Shown: positions 50,001-61,300 of the stretch, in pieces | Layout: every line of letters starts with the position of its first letter | How positions within the stretch are numbered: the stretch's first letter is position 1 | Source: Strigamia acuminata | Lineage: Eukaryota; Arthropoda; Chilopoda; Geophilomorpha; Linotaeniidae | Assembly: GCA_949358305.1 (NCBI GenBank) | Contig: CASHSZ010000091.1 | Span: forward strand, 164,001-228,000 | DNA length: 64,000 nucleotides | Direction: 5' to 3' | Program-made: the position numbers and the translations under genes | The notes under the pieces: model-generated | What the model was told of the DNA's origin: nothing | What the model saw: the letters and a program-made list of their open reading frames with translations, nothing else | Databases searched by the model: none

Positions 50001-53000
50001 TTTATTGCTTGGGTGTTGCTAAAACTTATATTGAAGGCTTCTACTAAGGTTTAAACACTATTTCTGAACATACAGAGACATTGGACTTGTGGTGTTTGTG
50101 CTAACTAACTGTGATGAGATCAAAAGTCTATTCTCCCAAATCATTGCTTGGATGTTGCTAAAACTTACATTGAAGGCTTCTACTAAGGTTTAAACACTAT
50201 TTCTGAACATTCAGAGACATTGGTCTTGTGGTGTTTGTGCTAAGTCAACTGTGATGAGATCAAAAGTCTATTCTCCCAAATCATCGGTTGGATGTTTCTA
50301 AAACTTACATTGGAGCCTTCTACTAAGGTTTAAACACTATTTCTGAACATTCAGAGACATTGGTCTTATGGTGTTTGTGCTAAGTCAACTGTGATGAGAT
50401 CAAAAGTCTATTCTCCCAAATCATCGGTTGGATGTTTCTAAAACTTACATTGGAGCCTTCTACTAAGGTTTAAACACTATTTCTGAACATTCAGAGACAT
50501 TGGTCTTGTGGTGTTTGTGCTAAGTCAACTGTGATGAGATCAAAAGTCTATTCTCCCAAATCATTGGTTGGATGTTTCTAAAACTTACATTGGAGCCTTC
50601 TACTAAGGTTTAAACACTATTTCTGAACATTCAGAGACATTGGTCTTGTGGTGTTTGTGCTAAGTCAACTGTGATGAGATCAAAAGTCTATTCTCCCAAA
50701 TCATCGGTTGAATGTTTCTAAAACTTACATTGGAGCCTTCTACTAAGGTTTAAACACTATTTCTGAACATTCAGAGACATTGGTCTTGTGGTGTTTGTGC
50801 TAAGTCAACTGTGATGAGATCAAAAGTCTATTCTCCCAAATCATCGGTTGGATGTTTCTAAAACTTACATTGGAGTCTTCTACTAAGGTTTAAACACTAT
50901 TTCTGAACATTCAGAGACATTGGTCTTGTGGTGTTTGTGCTAAGTCAACTGCGATGTAAAATAAGCTCAAAATTTTTTTTTCAAAATTTATTGCTTGGGT
51001 GTTGCTAAAACTTACATTGAAGGCTTCTACTAAGGTTTAAACACTATTTCTGAACATACAGAGACATTGGACTTGTGGTGTTTGTGCTAAGTAACTGTGA
51101 TGAGATCAAAAGTCTATTCTCCCAAATCATTGCTTGGATGTTGCTAAAACTTACATTGAAGGCTTCTACTAAGGTTTAAACACTATTTCTGAACATTCAG
51201 AGACATTGGTCTTGTGGTGTTTGTGCTAAGTCAACTGCGATGTGAAATAAGCTCAAAATTTTTTTTTCAAAATTTATTGCTTGGGTGTTGCTAAAACTTA
51301 CATTGAAGGCTTCTACTAAGGTTTAAACACTATTTCTAAACATTCAGAGACATTGGTCTTGTGGTGTTTGTGCTAAGTCAACTGTGATGAGATCAAAAGT
51401 CTATTCTCCCAAAGTATTGGTTGGATGTTTCTAAAACTTACATTGGAGCCTTCTACTAAGGTTTAAACACTATTTCTGAACATTCAGAGACATTGGACTT
51501 GTGGTGTTTATGCTAAGTCAAGTGCGATGTGAAATGAGCTCAAAATTTTTTTTTCAAAATTTATTGCTTGGGTGTTGCTAAAACTTATATTGAAGGCTTC
51601 TACTAAGGTTTAAACACTATTTCTGAACATTCAGAGACATTGGTCTTGTGGTGTTTGTGCTAAGTCAACTGTGATGAGATCAAAAGTCTATTCTCCCAAA
51701 TCATCGGTTGGATCTTTCTAAAACTTACATTGGAGCCTTCTACTAAGGTTTAAACACTATTTCTGAACATTCAGAGACATTGGACTTGTGGTGTTTGTGC
51801 TAAGTCAACTGCAATGTGAAATGAGCTCAAAATTTTTTTTTCAAAATTTATTGCTTGGGTGTTGCTAAAACTTATATTGAAGGCTTCTACTAAGGTTTAA
51901 ACACTATTTCTGAACATACAGAGACATTGGACTTGTGGTGTTTGTGCTAAGTAACTGTGATGAGATCAAAAGTCTATTCTCCCAAATCATTGCTTGGATG
52001 TTGCTAAAACTTACATTGAAGGCTTCTACTAAGGTTTAAACACTATTTCTGAACATTCAGAGACATTGGTCTTGTGGTGTTTGTGCTAAGTCAACTGTGA
52101 TGAGATCAAAAGTCTATTCTCCCAAATCATCGGTTGGATGTTTCTAAAACTTACATTGGAGCCTTCTACTAAGGTTTAAACACTATTTCTGAACATTCAG
52201 AGACATTGGTCTTGTGGTGTTTGTGCTAAGTCAACTGTGATGAGATCAAAAGTCTATTCTCCCAAATCATTGGTTGGATGTTTCTAAAACTTACATTGGA
52301 GCCTTCTACTAAGGTTTAAACACTATTTCTGAACATTCAGAGACATTGGTCTTGTGGTGTTTGTGCTAAGTCAACTGTGATGAGATCAAAAGTCTATTCT
52401 CCCAAATCATCGGTTGGATGTTTCTAAAACTTACATTGGAGCCTTCTACTAAGGTTTAAACACTATTTCTGAACATTCAGAGACATTGGTCTTGTGGTGT
52501 TTGTGCTAAGTCAACTGCGATGTGAAATAAGCTCAAAATTTTTTTTTCAAAATTTATTGCTTGGGTGTTGCTAAAACTTACATTGAAGGCTTCTACTAAG
52601 GTTTAAACACTATTTCTAAACATTCAGAGACATTGGTCTTGTGGTGTTTGTGCTAAGTCAACTGTGATGAGATCAAAAGTCTATTCTCCCAAAGTATTGG
52701 TTGGATGTTTCTAAAACTTACATTGGAGCCTTCTACTAAGGTTTAAACACTATTTCTGAACATTCAGAGACATTGGACTTGTGGTGTTTATGCTAAGTCA
52801 AGTGCGATGTGAAATGAGCTCAAAATTTTTTTTTCAAAATTTATTGCTTGGGTGTTGCTAAAACTTATATTGAAGGCTTCTACTAAGGTTTAAACACTAT
52901 TTCTGAACATTCAGAGACATTGGTCTTGTGGTGTTTGTGCTAAGTCAACTGTGATGAGATCAAAAGTCTATTCTCCCAAATCATCGGTTGGATGTTTCTA

Positions 53001-54357
53001 AAACTTACATTGGAGCCTTCTACTAAGGTTTAAACACTATTTCTGAACATTCAGAGACATTGGACTTGTGGTGTTTGTGCTAAGTCAACTGCGATGTGAA
53101 ATGAGCTCAAAATTTTTTTTTCAAAATTTATTGCTTGGGTGTTGCTAAAACTTATATTGAAGGCTTCTACTAAGGTTTAAACACTATTTCTGAACATACA
53201 GAGACATTGGACTTGTGGTGTTTGTGCTAAGTAACTGTGATGAGATCAAAAGTCTATTCTCCCAAATCATTGCTTGGATGTTGCTAAAACTTACATTGAA
53301 GGCTTCTACTAAGGTTTAAACACTATTTCTCAACATTCAGAGACATTGGTCTTGTGGTGTTTGTGCTAAGTCAACTGTGATGAGATCAAAAGTCTATTCT
53401 CCCAAATCATCGGTTGGATGTTTCTAAAACTTACATTGGAGCCTTCTACTAAGGTTTAAACACTATTTCTGAACATTCAGAGACATTGGTCTTATGGTGT
53501 TTGTGCTAAGTCAACTGTGATGAGATCAAAAGTCTATTCTCCCAAATCATCGGTTGGATGTTTCTAAAACTTACATTGGAGCCTTCTACTAATTTTTAAA
53601 CACTATTTCTGAACATTCAGAGACATTGGTCTTGTGGTGTTTGTGCTAAGTCAACTGTGATGAGATCAAAAGTCTATTCTCCCAAATCATTGGTTGGATG
53701 TTTCTAAAACTTACATTGGAGCCTTCTACTAAGGTTTAAACACTATTTCTGAACATTCAGAGACATTGGTCTTGTGGTGTTTGTGCTAAGTCAACTGTGA
53801 TGAGATCAAAAGTCTATTCTCCCAAATCATCGGTTGAATGTTTCTAAAACTTACATTGGAGCCTTCTACTAAGGTTTAAACACTATTTCTGAACATTCAG
53901 AGACATTGGTCTTGTGGTGTTTGTGCTAAGTCAACTGTGATGAGATCAAAAGTCTATTCTCCCAAATCATCGGTTGGATGTTTCTAAAACTTACATTGGA
54001 GCCTTCTACTAAGGTTTAAACACTATTTCTGAACATTCAGAGACATTGGTCTTGTGGTGTTTGTGCTAAGTCAACTGCGATGTGAAATAAGCTCAAAATT
54101 TTTTTTTCAAAATTTATTGCTTGGGTGTTGCTAAAACTTACATTGAAGGCTTCTACTAAGGTTTAAACACTATTTCTAAACATTCAGAGACATTGGTCTT
54201 GTGGTGTTTGTGCTAAGTCAACTGCGATGTGAAATGAGCTCAAAATTTTTTTTTCAAAGTTTAATGCTTGGGTGTTGCTAAAACTTATATTGAAGGCTTC
54301 TACTAAGGTTTAAACACTATTTCTGAACATTCAGAGACATTGGACTTGTGGTGTTTG

Positions 54358-55152
54358 TGTTGCGGTCTGTCAACACCAAACAGCTAGGAATGGGGTTGGG
54401 GCTATTTGAATTTCCCGCCTCTAAAAACTCAAGTGATCGTATTGTTAAATTCGTACGAAAACCGCGCTGAGAACACAAATCCGCACTGAAAACTATTGTT
54501 GAATGCATGGAGCATTGATGGGAACACCGTTGATTAATATCCAATGGAGTGCTGAATCAATGGCTAATCCAGGGAAAGGCTTAACTACTCGCGCCACATT
54601 GCTTAAATAACATGAAACGGGAGTAAAATTAAAAACAACTTCTTTAATCTAAGTTAAACAGAAGAGTGATGAAAATACATCAATTACATTGGTTCTTTTG
54701 GAACCGCACATGCGCAGTAACCATTACGGCACGCGCCAAGCCGATAGCGGCGAAATACAATAACAAAAGAAACTCCGTTGTCATAGCAACGGAGGAAACG
54801 AAATCACAGCAAAGTTGTAGTTACATAAAAACTGCACGAAATAAAGATTGTGACATACTAAAATGATCACAAGAATACCAGGAATATTTAATCTAATCAC
54901 AACAATAAGATCTGAAAAGTAAAACAGTGCAAACGGAGCAAAAACAATGATCGTCAAGCAGACGATCGAGACAGCCAATCAGCGTCAAGCAAAATGATGT
55001 CATCAAAACATTTGAATTCCGAACGGAATAAAAATGCAAAAATAGCAAAGAATACAGGTGAAAACACTTCGAAATGAAATAATAAATAAGTATAATAGTA
55101 TAATAAATTCAAAGCAAACGATTACATCATCAAAATTGCCGATAAATCAACA
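54358..55152 (+). repeat. Candidate LTR of a third retroelement
   Basis: 795 bp running from TGTTGCGGTC, exactly where the satellite breaks off, to AAATCAACA. The ends TGTTG/CAACA are a perfect 5-bp inverted repeat as in retroviral-type LTRs, and a tRNA-Lys-like primer site follows with no gap. AATAAA at 55027-55032 could be its polyadenylation signal. An 8-bp inverted repeat CTCCGTTG/CAACGGAG lies near 54773. No ORF. The first two bases could equally be satellite. It was found by structure only; I cannot match it to a known family, and its partner LTR is not in the window. Confidence 0.6.
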
Positions 55153-55164
55153 TGGCGCCCAACG
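55153..55164 (+). other. Candidate primer binding site, tRNA-Lys type
   Basis: TGGCGCCCAACG directly after the CAACA end of the LTR. As I recall it, this equals the first 12 bases complementary to the 3' end of insect tRNA-Lys; the match stops there. It supports reading 54358-55152 as a 5' LTR in plus orientation. Confidence 0.5.
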
Positions 55165-55352
55165 GTCACCTAATCGGCGGCAAAGCAACACAGTTTGAAA
55201 ATACAAGTTTAAGATTTGAATAAAAACACCTGACAATGTTGAAATAAATATAGGAAATATAATTTCCCGAACAAAACCACACTATTTAATCAAAACTACA
55301 CAGAAATGGATCGTAACACGAACGAAACGAACATCGTCGGCCGCGCCCATAT
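55165..55352 (+). other. Leader fragment of the third element, broken by the Gypsy element
   Basis: 188 bp with no ORF between the primer site and the Gypsy LTR. If the LTR call is right, this is the start of that element's untranslated leader, and the Gypsy element inserted here after CATAT. No continuation of it is seen directly after the Gypsy 3' LTR fragment. Confidence 0.4.
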
Positions 55353-55924
55353 TGTCACGTGTACGAACCGTGCCAATTGATGCGCGATTCGTAGCACGTA
55401 ATTCGAATCATTATTAGGTTAAATGTTGCTAAATTTCGGCCACAGATGGCGCTGACGGCTTGGACTCCGTCATCGCCATGTGATGGACCGATCAATTCAA
55501 TTATGGGGTTTATGGCAGATTTGCTATAAATAAGGAGCCCGCACTAAGACAGGTCTCTAATCACTTTTGCTTTTCAGAACTAGAGAGTCTGATGTCGCCT
55601 CAATAAAGAGCGCGGCTGATGACTATAAAACCAATTTAATTACATCGCAATTAAGTTATCACACAGTAGTTCATAACCCAATTAATAAAGGTTGTACATT
55701 TGACAAATGTAAGAAGTGACAATTTATCCAAAATAACATTCTGACCTGTTGAGAATAAATGTATCTGAATTTATAAGGGATCGAACAAACTTTGTTTGTC
55801 CGGTCAAATAAATCTGAATTGAATTTAAAGCATAAATGAATCTCATTCTTTCCTTTCACACTCACTAAACCCCAATTAAACATAGTTGCGTGGAGACCTG
55901 ATTAGGCCCGGATTCCACGTAACA
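55353..55924 (+). repeat. 5' LTR of the Gypsy element
   Basis: 572 bp. Starts TGTCACGTG and ends CACGTAACA, an inverted repeat matching at eight of nine positions. TATAAATAAG at 55525-55534 is a good TATA box. AATAAA signals follow at 55602-55607 and 55684-55689, in the order expected for U3-R-U5. The first nine bases contain a CACGTG E-box. CCACAGATGGCGC at 55440-55452 resembles a CTCF site lacking one base. Bases 55417-55433 (GGTTAAATGTTGCTAAA) match the satellite A monomer at 16 of 17 positions. Confidence 0.9.
55525..55534 (+). promoter_or_regulatory. TATA box of the Gypsy LTR promoter
   Basis: TATAAATAAG, about 170 bases into the LTR and followed by a GC-richer stretch. Transcription would start about 25-30 bases downstream, making 55353 to about 55555 the U3 region. 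Confidence 0.65.
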
Positions 55925-55926
55925 AA

Positions 55927-55941
55927 TGGTGGAGATCGCGG
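55927..55941 (+). other. Candidate primer binding site, Gypsy element
   Basis: TGGTGGAGATCGCGG two bases after the LTR end. Position and the leading TGG fit a tRNA primer site. I do not recognise which tRNA it would pair with. Confidence 0.5.
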
Positions 55942-56778
55942 TTCTTTCCCCGGGACCAAAAATTAGAATAAAAAACCCCGAAATTAGAGTTAAAAATCAT
56001 TAAAATTGTAAAATCTAGAGTAAAATGAGTGAAATTGGAATTAAAATCACATAAAATTGGCAAATTTAGCTTAAAAATAGCTTTGAAATCATATAAAATT
56101 TAGAGAGATCCCAACCTAATTTGAATATGAGTGAGTCATTTGTGAAATTGATAGGAATGTGAGAGTGAGTCATTGCTAAAGAATAAATAGGTCAATTAGA
56201 TTGAAAATTGGCAAGATTAAAAAAATAAAATAAAATAGAATAGAAGCTTTGAAGGTTTAAATTGGATAAATTTGCATTTGAGTATTATTTATTGTGATAT
56301 TTGACTTTTAATTGAATTGATATAGTATTATTGATTGAACTTTGATAAAATTAAATGAAAGTGTATAGTAATGAAGAATTTAATTGTGAATGTAAGATAA
56401 AATTGAATAATAATAGAGAATATATTGTTTATATTTATTAATGAATTTATTTTCTTTCCAGAGCATTTTTGTAAAGTGTTATTAATAAGAAGTTTTTCCT
56501 TGAATAGTTTTGATGAAATTTTGTAATTATGACCGTGAAAATGAATTGTTTTTGATATTTTTGTAAAAAATGATGACCGTGAAAGTGTTTTTTTTTTTTT
56601 CCTTGAATTCTTTTGTGGAAATTTTGAGATTTGATTGTGAAGATTGAATTGTTCTAGTATTTTGAAATATTTCTGTGAAAATTGAAGTGTTTAATCACTG
56701 ATTTATTTTTCAGAAAGTGAAAAGTGTTCTGTGTGCTAAAGAGTTATAGTGTTATTTATAACTGGAAAAGTGAATTAA
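55942..56778 (+). other. Untranslated leader of the Gypsy element
   Basis: Very AT-rich, with loosely repeated AAATTAGAGTTAAAAATC-like units between 55970 and 56110 and a TTTTGTGGAAATTTTGAG-like repeat region up to about 56710. No coding frame on either strand that I would defend. One run of 12 or more T lies near 56590. Confidence 0.6.
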
Positions 56779-57198
56779 AAGTGCTTCAAGTCTAAGGATT
56801 GTGTCTTCGAATTTAATTATTTAACAATTGCGGAATCCAAACGTTATAACTTTTCACAAGTGGTAACGGATTATTTGTTTTCATCAAAAGATCCGGGAGC
56901 ACTTGAATCACTGGATGATAAGGTGACTGACCGGAAAAAGAGATCAAAATCCAAAGGAGAAGAAAAAATTCAAAAAAGGGAAGATTTTGAAACCCCGGAA
57001 CAGCGCCATAAAAGAATAATCGATCCAAGTGTGTACAATTTGTTGTTGCCTGACGAAGCTACGGAATTAGGCAATCTCCTGGATAAAGTGCAAGCAAATT
57101 TGGACGACGCATTTGAGGACGCAACTGACAATATTGAGGACCAAAAGGAATTAATTCAACCAATATTGGCAATTAAAAACGAACAATTTCCAGATAAT
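56779..57198 (+). other. Open frame upstream of gag without an ATG
   Basis: 140 codons in the gag frame, from just after a stop at 56776-56778 to the first in-frame ATG at 57199, contain no stop and no ATG. In DNA this AT-rich a stop would be expected every 15-20 codons, and the predicted sequence (charged, with a KKRSKSKGEEK stretch and a leucine-rich helix near 57040-57110) looks protein-like. Either Gag starts at a non-AUG codon (GTG at 56860 is one option), or the ATG was lost, or an upstream exon is spliced on. Confidence 0.5.
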
Positions 57199-58314
57199 AT
57201 GGCAAATGCTTCACCAGAACTAGTAGCAATACAGACGGTATTACAAAATTTAGTGGTCAATAGAAGAAATCCAGTTGACTTTGATCCGGCTACAGGGAAT
57301 ATTGACACATGGTTGATCGGATATGAAGATACGATCGCCGATGACACTGAAAGGATTAAACATCTGTCAATTGTGCTGAAATCCTCCGCATCATCGTGGT
57401 ATCTAGATCAACTTCCACAACATCCGACTAGAACATGGAGTCAATGGAAAGATGCGTTGAAGGCAAAATTCAGGCGACAAATAACAACAATTTTGTCGAA
57501 ATTACAGGCAATGCAGCACAAAGATGGGACAGCAATGGAACATATGCAGAAAATATTAAAAGAATGTTCTTTTGCGAGACCAGCATTTACTGAAGAACAA
57601 AAGATATTTCATGTGTTTCAAGGACTTAAAAAGGTGACTAGAGATAAATTAGTAGTCAATTTTCCAAAGACATTGGATCAGTTAACATCTCAACTTGGAC
57701 TATTGGAAGCTCATGCATTCAGCGAGGATCCTGCAGAAGTTTTGCTAACCCTACTGCAAAAAGCTGTTGATACAACAGGCGAGGTGAAACCAAGTTTGTT
57801 AGTTGAACCGAGCGACGTCAATAAATCAAAAGACGAGTTGTTAGCAGAGGTCAAAGTGCTAAGGCAACAGCAGCAGTTTGGGGAAGTTCAATATGCAGAG
57901 GTTACTCCAGTCTTCTATCAAAATCAATGGTATACACCACATCCAAACCAGGCCCAGTTCTACAATAGAGGTAACTTTAGAGGACGATCTGGACAACAAC
58001 GTGGATGGTGGAATGACAATAATAGGAACCAAGGAAGAGGATGGAGTGACAATAGAGGTCAAAACAGAGGTAATTGGAGTAATCAGTGGAATAACTCAGG
58101 TCAAGGATTCCAACAGCAAAATCCACAACAGCAGTGGAATCCACCACAACAGCAATGGAATCCACCACAAGGACAAAGACCACAGGGGAATCCAAATAAC
58201 CAAGGCCATCCTAAAAATCCAAATTATAAAGGTAAAAATTTCATTGAAAATTACCAAGGCCGAGGTCAACGAGGAGCCCCACGTGGTGGACCGCCTAATG
58301 CATCGGGAAACTAG
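57199..58314 (+). CDS. Gypsy Gag (no zinc knuckle, RG-rich tail)
   Basis: 371 residues from the first in-frame ATG, which has A at -3 and G at +4; the frame is open for a further 140 codons upstream. Residues about 25-177 fit the retrotransposon Gag core, including an FDPATGNIDTWLIGYED start, the SSWYLDQLP segment and the FRRQI helix. This part forms the particle shell. The tail from about 240 has no CCHC zinc knuckle. Instead it is rich in Arg-Gly, Trp, Asn and Gln (RGNFRGR, RGQNRG, and QQWNPPQ twice in tandem) and probably binds RNA. The frame ends TAG at 58312-58314, immediately after the GGGAAAC slippery heptamer. Gag is made in excess over Gag-Pol if the frameshift works as in related elements. 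Confidence 0.85.
   Translation: MANASPELVAIQTVLQNLVVNRRNPVDFDPATGNIDTWLIGYEDTIADDTERIKHLSIVLKSSASSWYLDQLPQHPTRTWSQWKDALKAKFRRQITTILSKLQAMQHKDGTAMEHMQKILKECSFARPAFTEEQKIFHVFQGLKKVTRDKLVVNFPKTLDQLTSQLGLLEAHAFSEDPAEVLLTLLQKAVDTTGEVKPSLLVEPSDVNKSKDELLAEVKVLRQQQQFGEVQYAEVTPVFYQNQWYTPHPNQAQFYNRGNFRGRSGQQRGWWNDNNRNQGRGWSDNRGQNRGNWSNQWNNSGQGFQQQNPQQQWNPPQQQWNPPQGQRPQGNPNNQGHPKNPNYKGKNFIENYQGRGQRGAPRGGPPNASGN
58305..58311 (+). promoter_or_regulatory. -1 ribosomal frameshift site GGGAAAC
   Basis: The heptamer is in the correct phase (G GGA AAC) in the gag frame, and the next codon is the gag stop TAG. A -1 slip enters the pol frame, which is open from 58299 with no stop before the pol domains. GGGAAAC is an established slippery heptamer, used at the gag-pro junction of simian type D retroviruses. 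I see no obvious strong stem just downstream; the next 60 bases are purine-rich. Confidence 0.75.
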
Positions 58315-58385
58315 AATGGCCACAAAGACGAAATAACAAGAAGAAAAGAAGAAAGAGAAAATTAGAAATCATCGAGTTACACGCT

Positions 58386-61300
58386 ATGGACGAACTTTTA
58401 CAGATTCCAGTAGTATTAAATGGTATGGAAATCACTGGTGTCTTGGATTCTGGAGGTTTTCGCAATATCATTAGTGAAGATTTGGTGAGAACTCTGCAGC
58501 TCAAATATCAGCCTTGTCCAGGTGTTCGATTGAGAGTTGTGGATGGCTCATTGATAGTCCCAGAAGGAAAAACCAGGATTACCATTGATGTTGGACAACA
58601 ACAACACACCATCGACGTATTGATCGTTAATGGATTTGGACGCCACTTACTACTGGGAGATAATTTCTTAAGATCTGCAAAGTGTAAACTCGACTATGAC
58701 CAACAGAAGATCTTTGTAGGCCCAAAAAATGAACAACAAGAAGTTTTCCCAATGTCAAAGAATTATACTGATGTAAACTACATAGCCCGAGTTTTAAAAC
58801 CGATAACAATTCCAGCATTACATGAATGTGTAGTTCCAATTAAAATTGCAAAGAAAGTAGATGATGAACTATTTATAGAACCACTCAGTGGAGTAATTGA
58901 TCGCTTTGGAGTAATTTGTTGCAAAACATTGACTAAATTCAGAAAAGGTGAAGGAGTTCTGCGAGTTGCAAATCCAACTAAAAAGACAATCTATTTAGGA
59001 AAAAACTCAGCAATTGCAAAGGCCTTTTATGTAATTGAGTCTGGCGTGCTTGATGAAAACAGAGTTAATCAATTTGACTTTAGCACGGCCATGGCGAATG
59101 ACAACATGACGCCATCACAACAAGGGCTAATGTTGCGGTTGCTGGAGAAAAATTCGGATAGATTTGCGAAGACTGACAATGATTTAGGCAGAGCTCATAC
59201 GATTAAACATCGAATTGATACTGGAGATTCTCCTCCAATCCATTTACAACCTTATAGACGATCGATTAAGGAAAAAGAAATCGAGGATGCTGAAACAAAG
59301 AAGTTACTTGAGCAAGGAGTCATTAGAGAATCTGAGAGCCCATGGAGTGCACCAGTACTACTCGTCAAGAAAAGAGACGGCAAATGGAGATTTTGTGTTG
59401 ATTGGAGACGGTTAAACGCGGTAACAAAGAAAATGGTTTATCCCTTACCACGTATTGATGACACCCTAGATCAATTAGCGGGTGCGAAGTATTTTTCAAT
59501 GATGGATCTTATCCAGGGATATCACCAAGTCGAAATAGACGAACAAGATCGTGAAAAGACAGCGTTTACCACGTCTAGTGGACATTATGAGTTTAATGTC
59601 CTTGGAATGGGATTATGTAACAGCCCGGCCGCCTTTCAAAAATTGATGAATAAAGTACTTGGTAACCTCCTGGGAAAAGTATGTATTGCATATCTGGACG
59701 ATTTGATAGTGTTTTCGAAGACTTTCGATCAGCATCTTGTTGATTTGGAGGCAGTTTTCCAAAAGCTTAGAACAGCGAATCTCAAAGTCAAACTGAGTAA
59801 ATGTACGTTTGCGACACACACCATACGATATCTCGGACATGTGGTTGATGCTGAAGGTATTTCACCGGATCCCAGGAATCTGGATTCAGTAGCTAAGTTT
59901 CCAATTCCTGTGAACGTTAAACAACTACGTGGTTTTTTAGGATTATGCTCGTATTACCGGAAATTTATTAAAGGTTTTGCGGACATTTCCAAACCTCTGG
60001 TGAATTTAACCAAAAAGGATGAAAAGTTTGACTGGGGACCACCCCACGACAAAGCATTCCACACGCTCCGAAATGCATTAATAACAGTGCCGGTGTTAGC
60101 GCATCCAGATTTTACTCAGCCCTTCATGATTTCATGCGATGCAAGTGCCTATGGATTAGGAGCTATTTTGAAGCAAAAAGTCAACAATCAAGAGCGTGTT
60201 ATCGCTTATGCAAGTCGTATGATGAGCACAGCAGAAATGAATTACACTGCAACTGATAGGGAAATGTTAGCAATCATTTTTGCTATTGAAAAGTTTAGAC
60301 CGTACTTATATGGACAGAAATTCCAAATTATTACCGACCATTCTGCCCTCCAATGGCTGAAAGGAGTCCGAAATCCAAATGGACGTCTAGCCAGGTGGGC
60401 GCTGCAATTAGCTGAGTATGATTTTGAAATATTTCATAAAAGCGGCAAGAAACATACAGATGCCGATGCTTTAAGTAGGATCCAGGAAGAATTAAGTGAA
60501 GAAGAAATAGAAAAATTACCTTCGCTTTTCTTAGAAAACTTGGACCTCCCTGTTGAACAGAGGAAGGATCCCAAATTACTGGACCTCATAACAGCGCTAG
60601 AAAACCAAGAGCAACTTCCAAGAAAAAGAAGACGACCACTAAAGCAGTTCGTTCTTCAAAACAAAACATTGTTCAGGAAGAAAAAACTTAACAGTTCCCT
60701 GAACATGGAAGATTTATTACTAGTAGTTCCAAAACAACTTCAAAAAGATGTATTGTATGAAATGCACGATGGATTACTAGGAGCTCATTTGGGATTGGCA
60801 AAAACGTGGAAACGAATAAGAACACGATTTTTCTGGACAAGAATCTATAAAGATGTTAGAAATTACGTCTTGTCCTGCCAACACTGCGCAAAAGCAAAAA
60901 CAATGACAACGCCAGCTAAAGGATTAATGCAGCCATGGTCAACAGTCTCAAAACCTTTTGAGCGAATTGGAATAGACACACTAGGACCATTTCCATTGTC
61001 ACGACTTGGAAATAAACATGTTTTTGTTGTAACTGATTATCTTTCTAGAAATGCAATAGCTAGACCAGCAGCAGCAGCTACAGCGTTAGAAGCAGCAAAA
61101 ACATTGCTTTATGAAGTTATTCTGAAAGAAGGCAGTCCGAGAGAAATCCTAAGCGACCGTGGAACGGAATACAGGAACAAAATGGTTGAGGAGGTCTCAA
61201 ATATGTTTAAAAGTTTGCATAAAACTACGTCAGGATACCATCCAAGAACAAATGGATTAACTGAGAGATTTAATGCGACATTCGCAAAAATGTTGCAAAG

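Larger units (their letters stand above)
30500..54359. repeat. Satellite DNA array, right block
   Basis: Continuation of the array left of the retrotransposon, in the same register, about 170 more A and B monomers. Runs of pure A monomers (30500-32420, 34280-36780, 39660-41140, 46600-48520) alternate with mixed A/B blocks. Extra variants appear here: B monomers with GAACATACAGAG and AAGTAACTG (one base shorter), A monomers with CCCAAAGTATTGG, and B monomers starting AAGTGCGATG. The CCCAAAGTATT variant recurs at 38529, 39389, 42915, 43775, 45195, 49568, 51414 and 52694 (18163 in the left block), marking repeated higher-order units. No genes. The array ends abruptly at 54359, where GTGTTTGTGC should continue and an LTR begins. 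Confidence 0.97.

Noticed and set aside
1-54359. CENP-B box in the satellite
   Set aside because: I looked for TTCG...CGGG-type motifs in A and B monomers and found none.
54781-54978. Reverse-strand hydrophobic frame, repeated at 63436-63675
   Set aside because: It is repeated only because the DNA is duplicated, it changes reading at the edge of the copy, and it lies in a likely LTR.
57859-58336. Alternative frames over the gag tail
   Set aside because: Low-complexity sequence opens several frames; only the gag frame links to the Gag core and the frameshift site.
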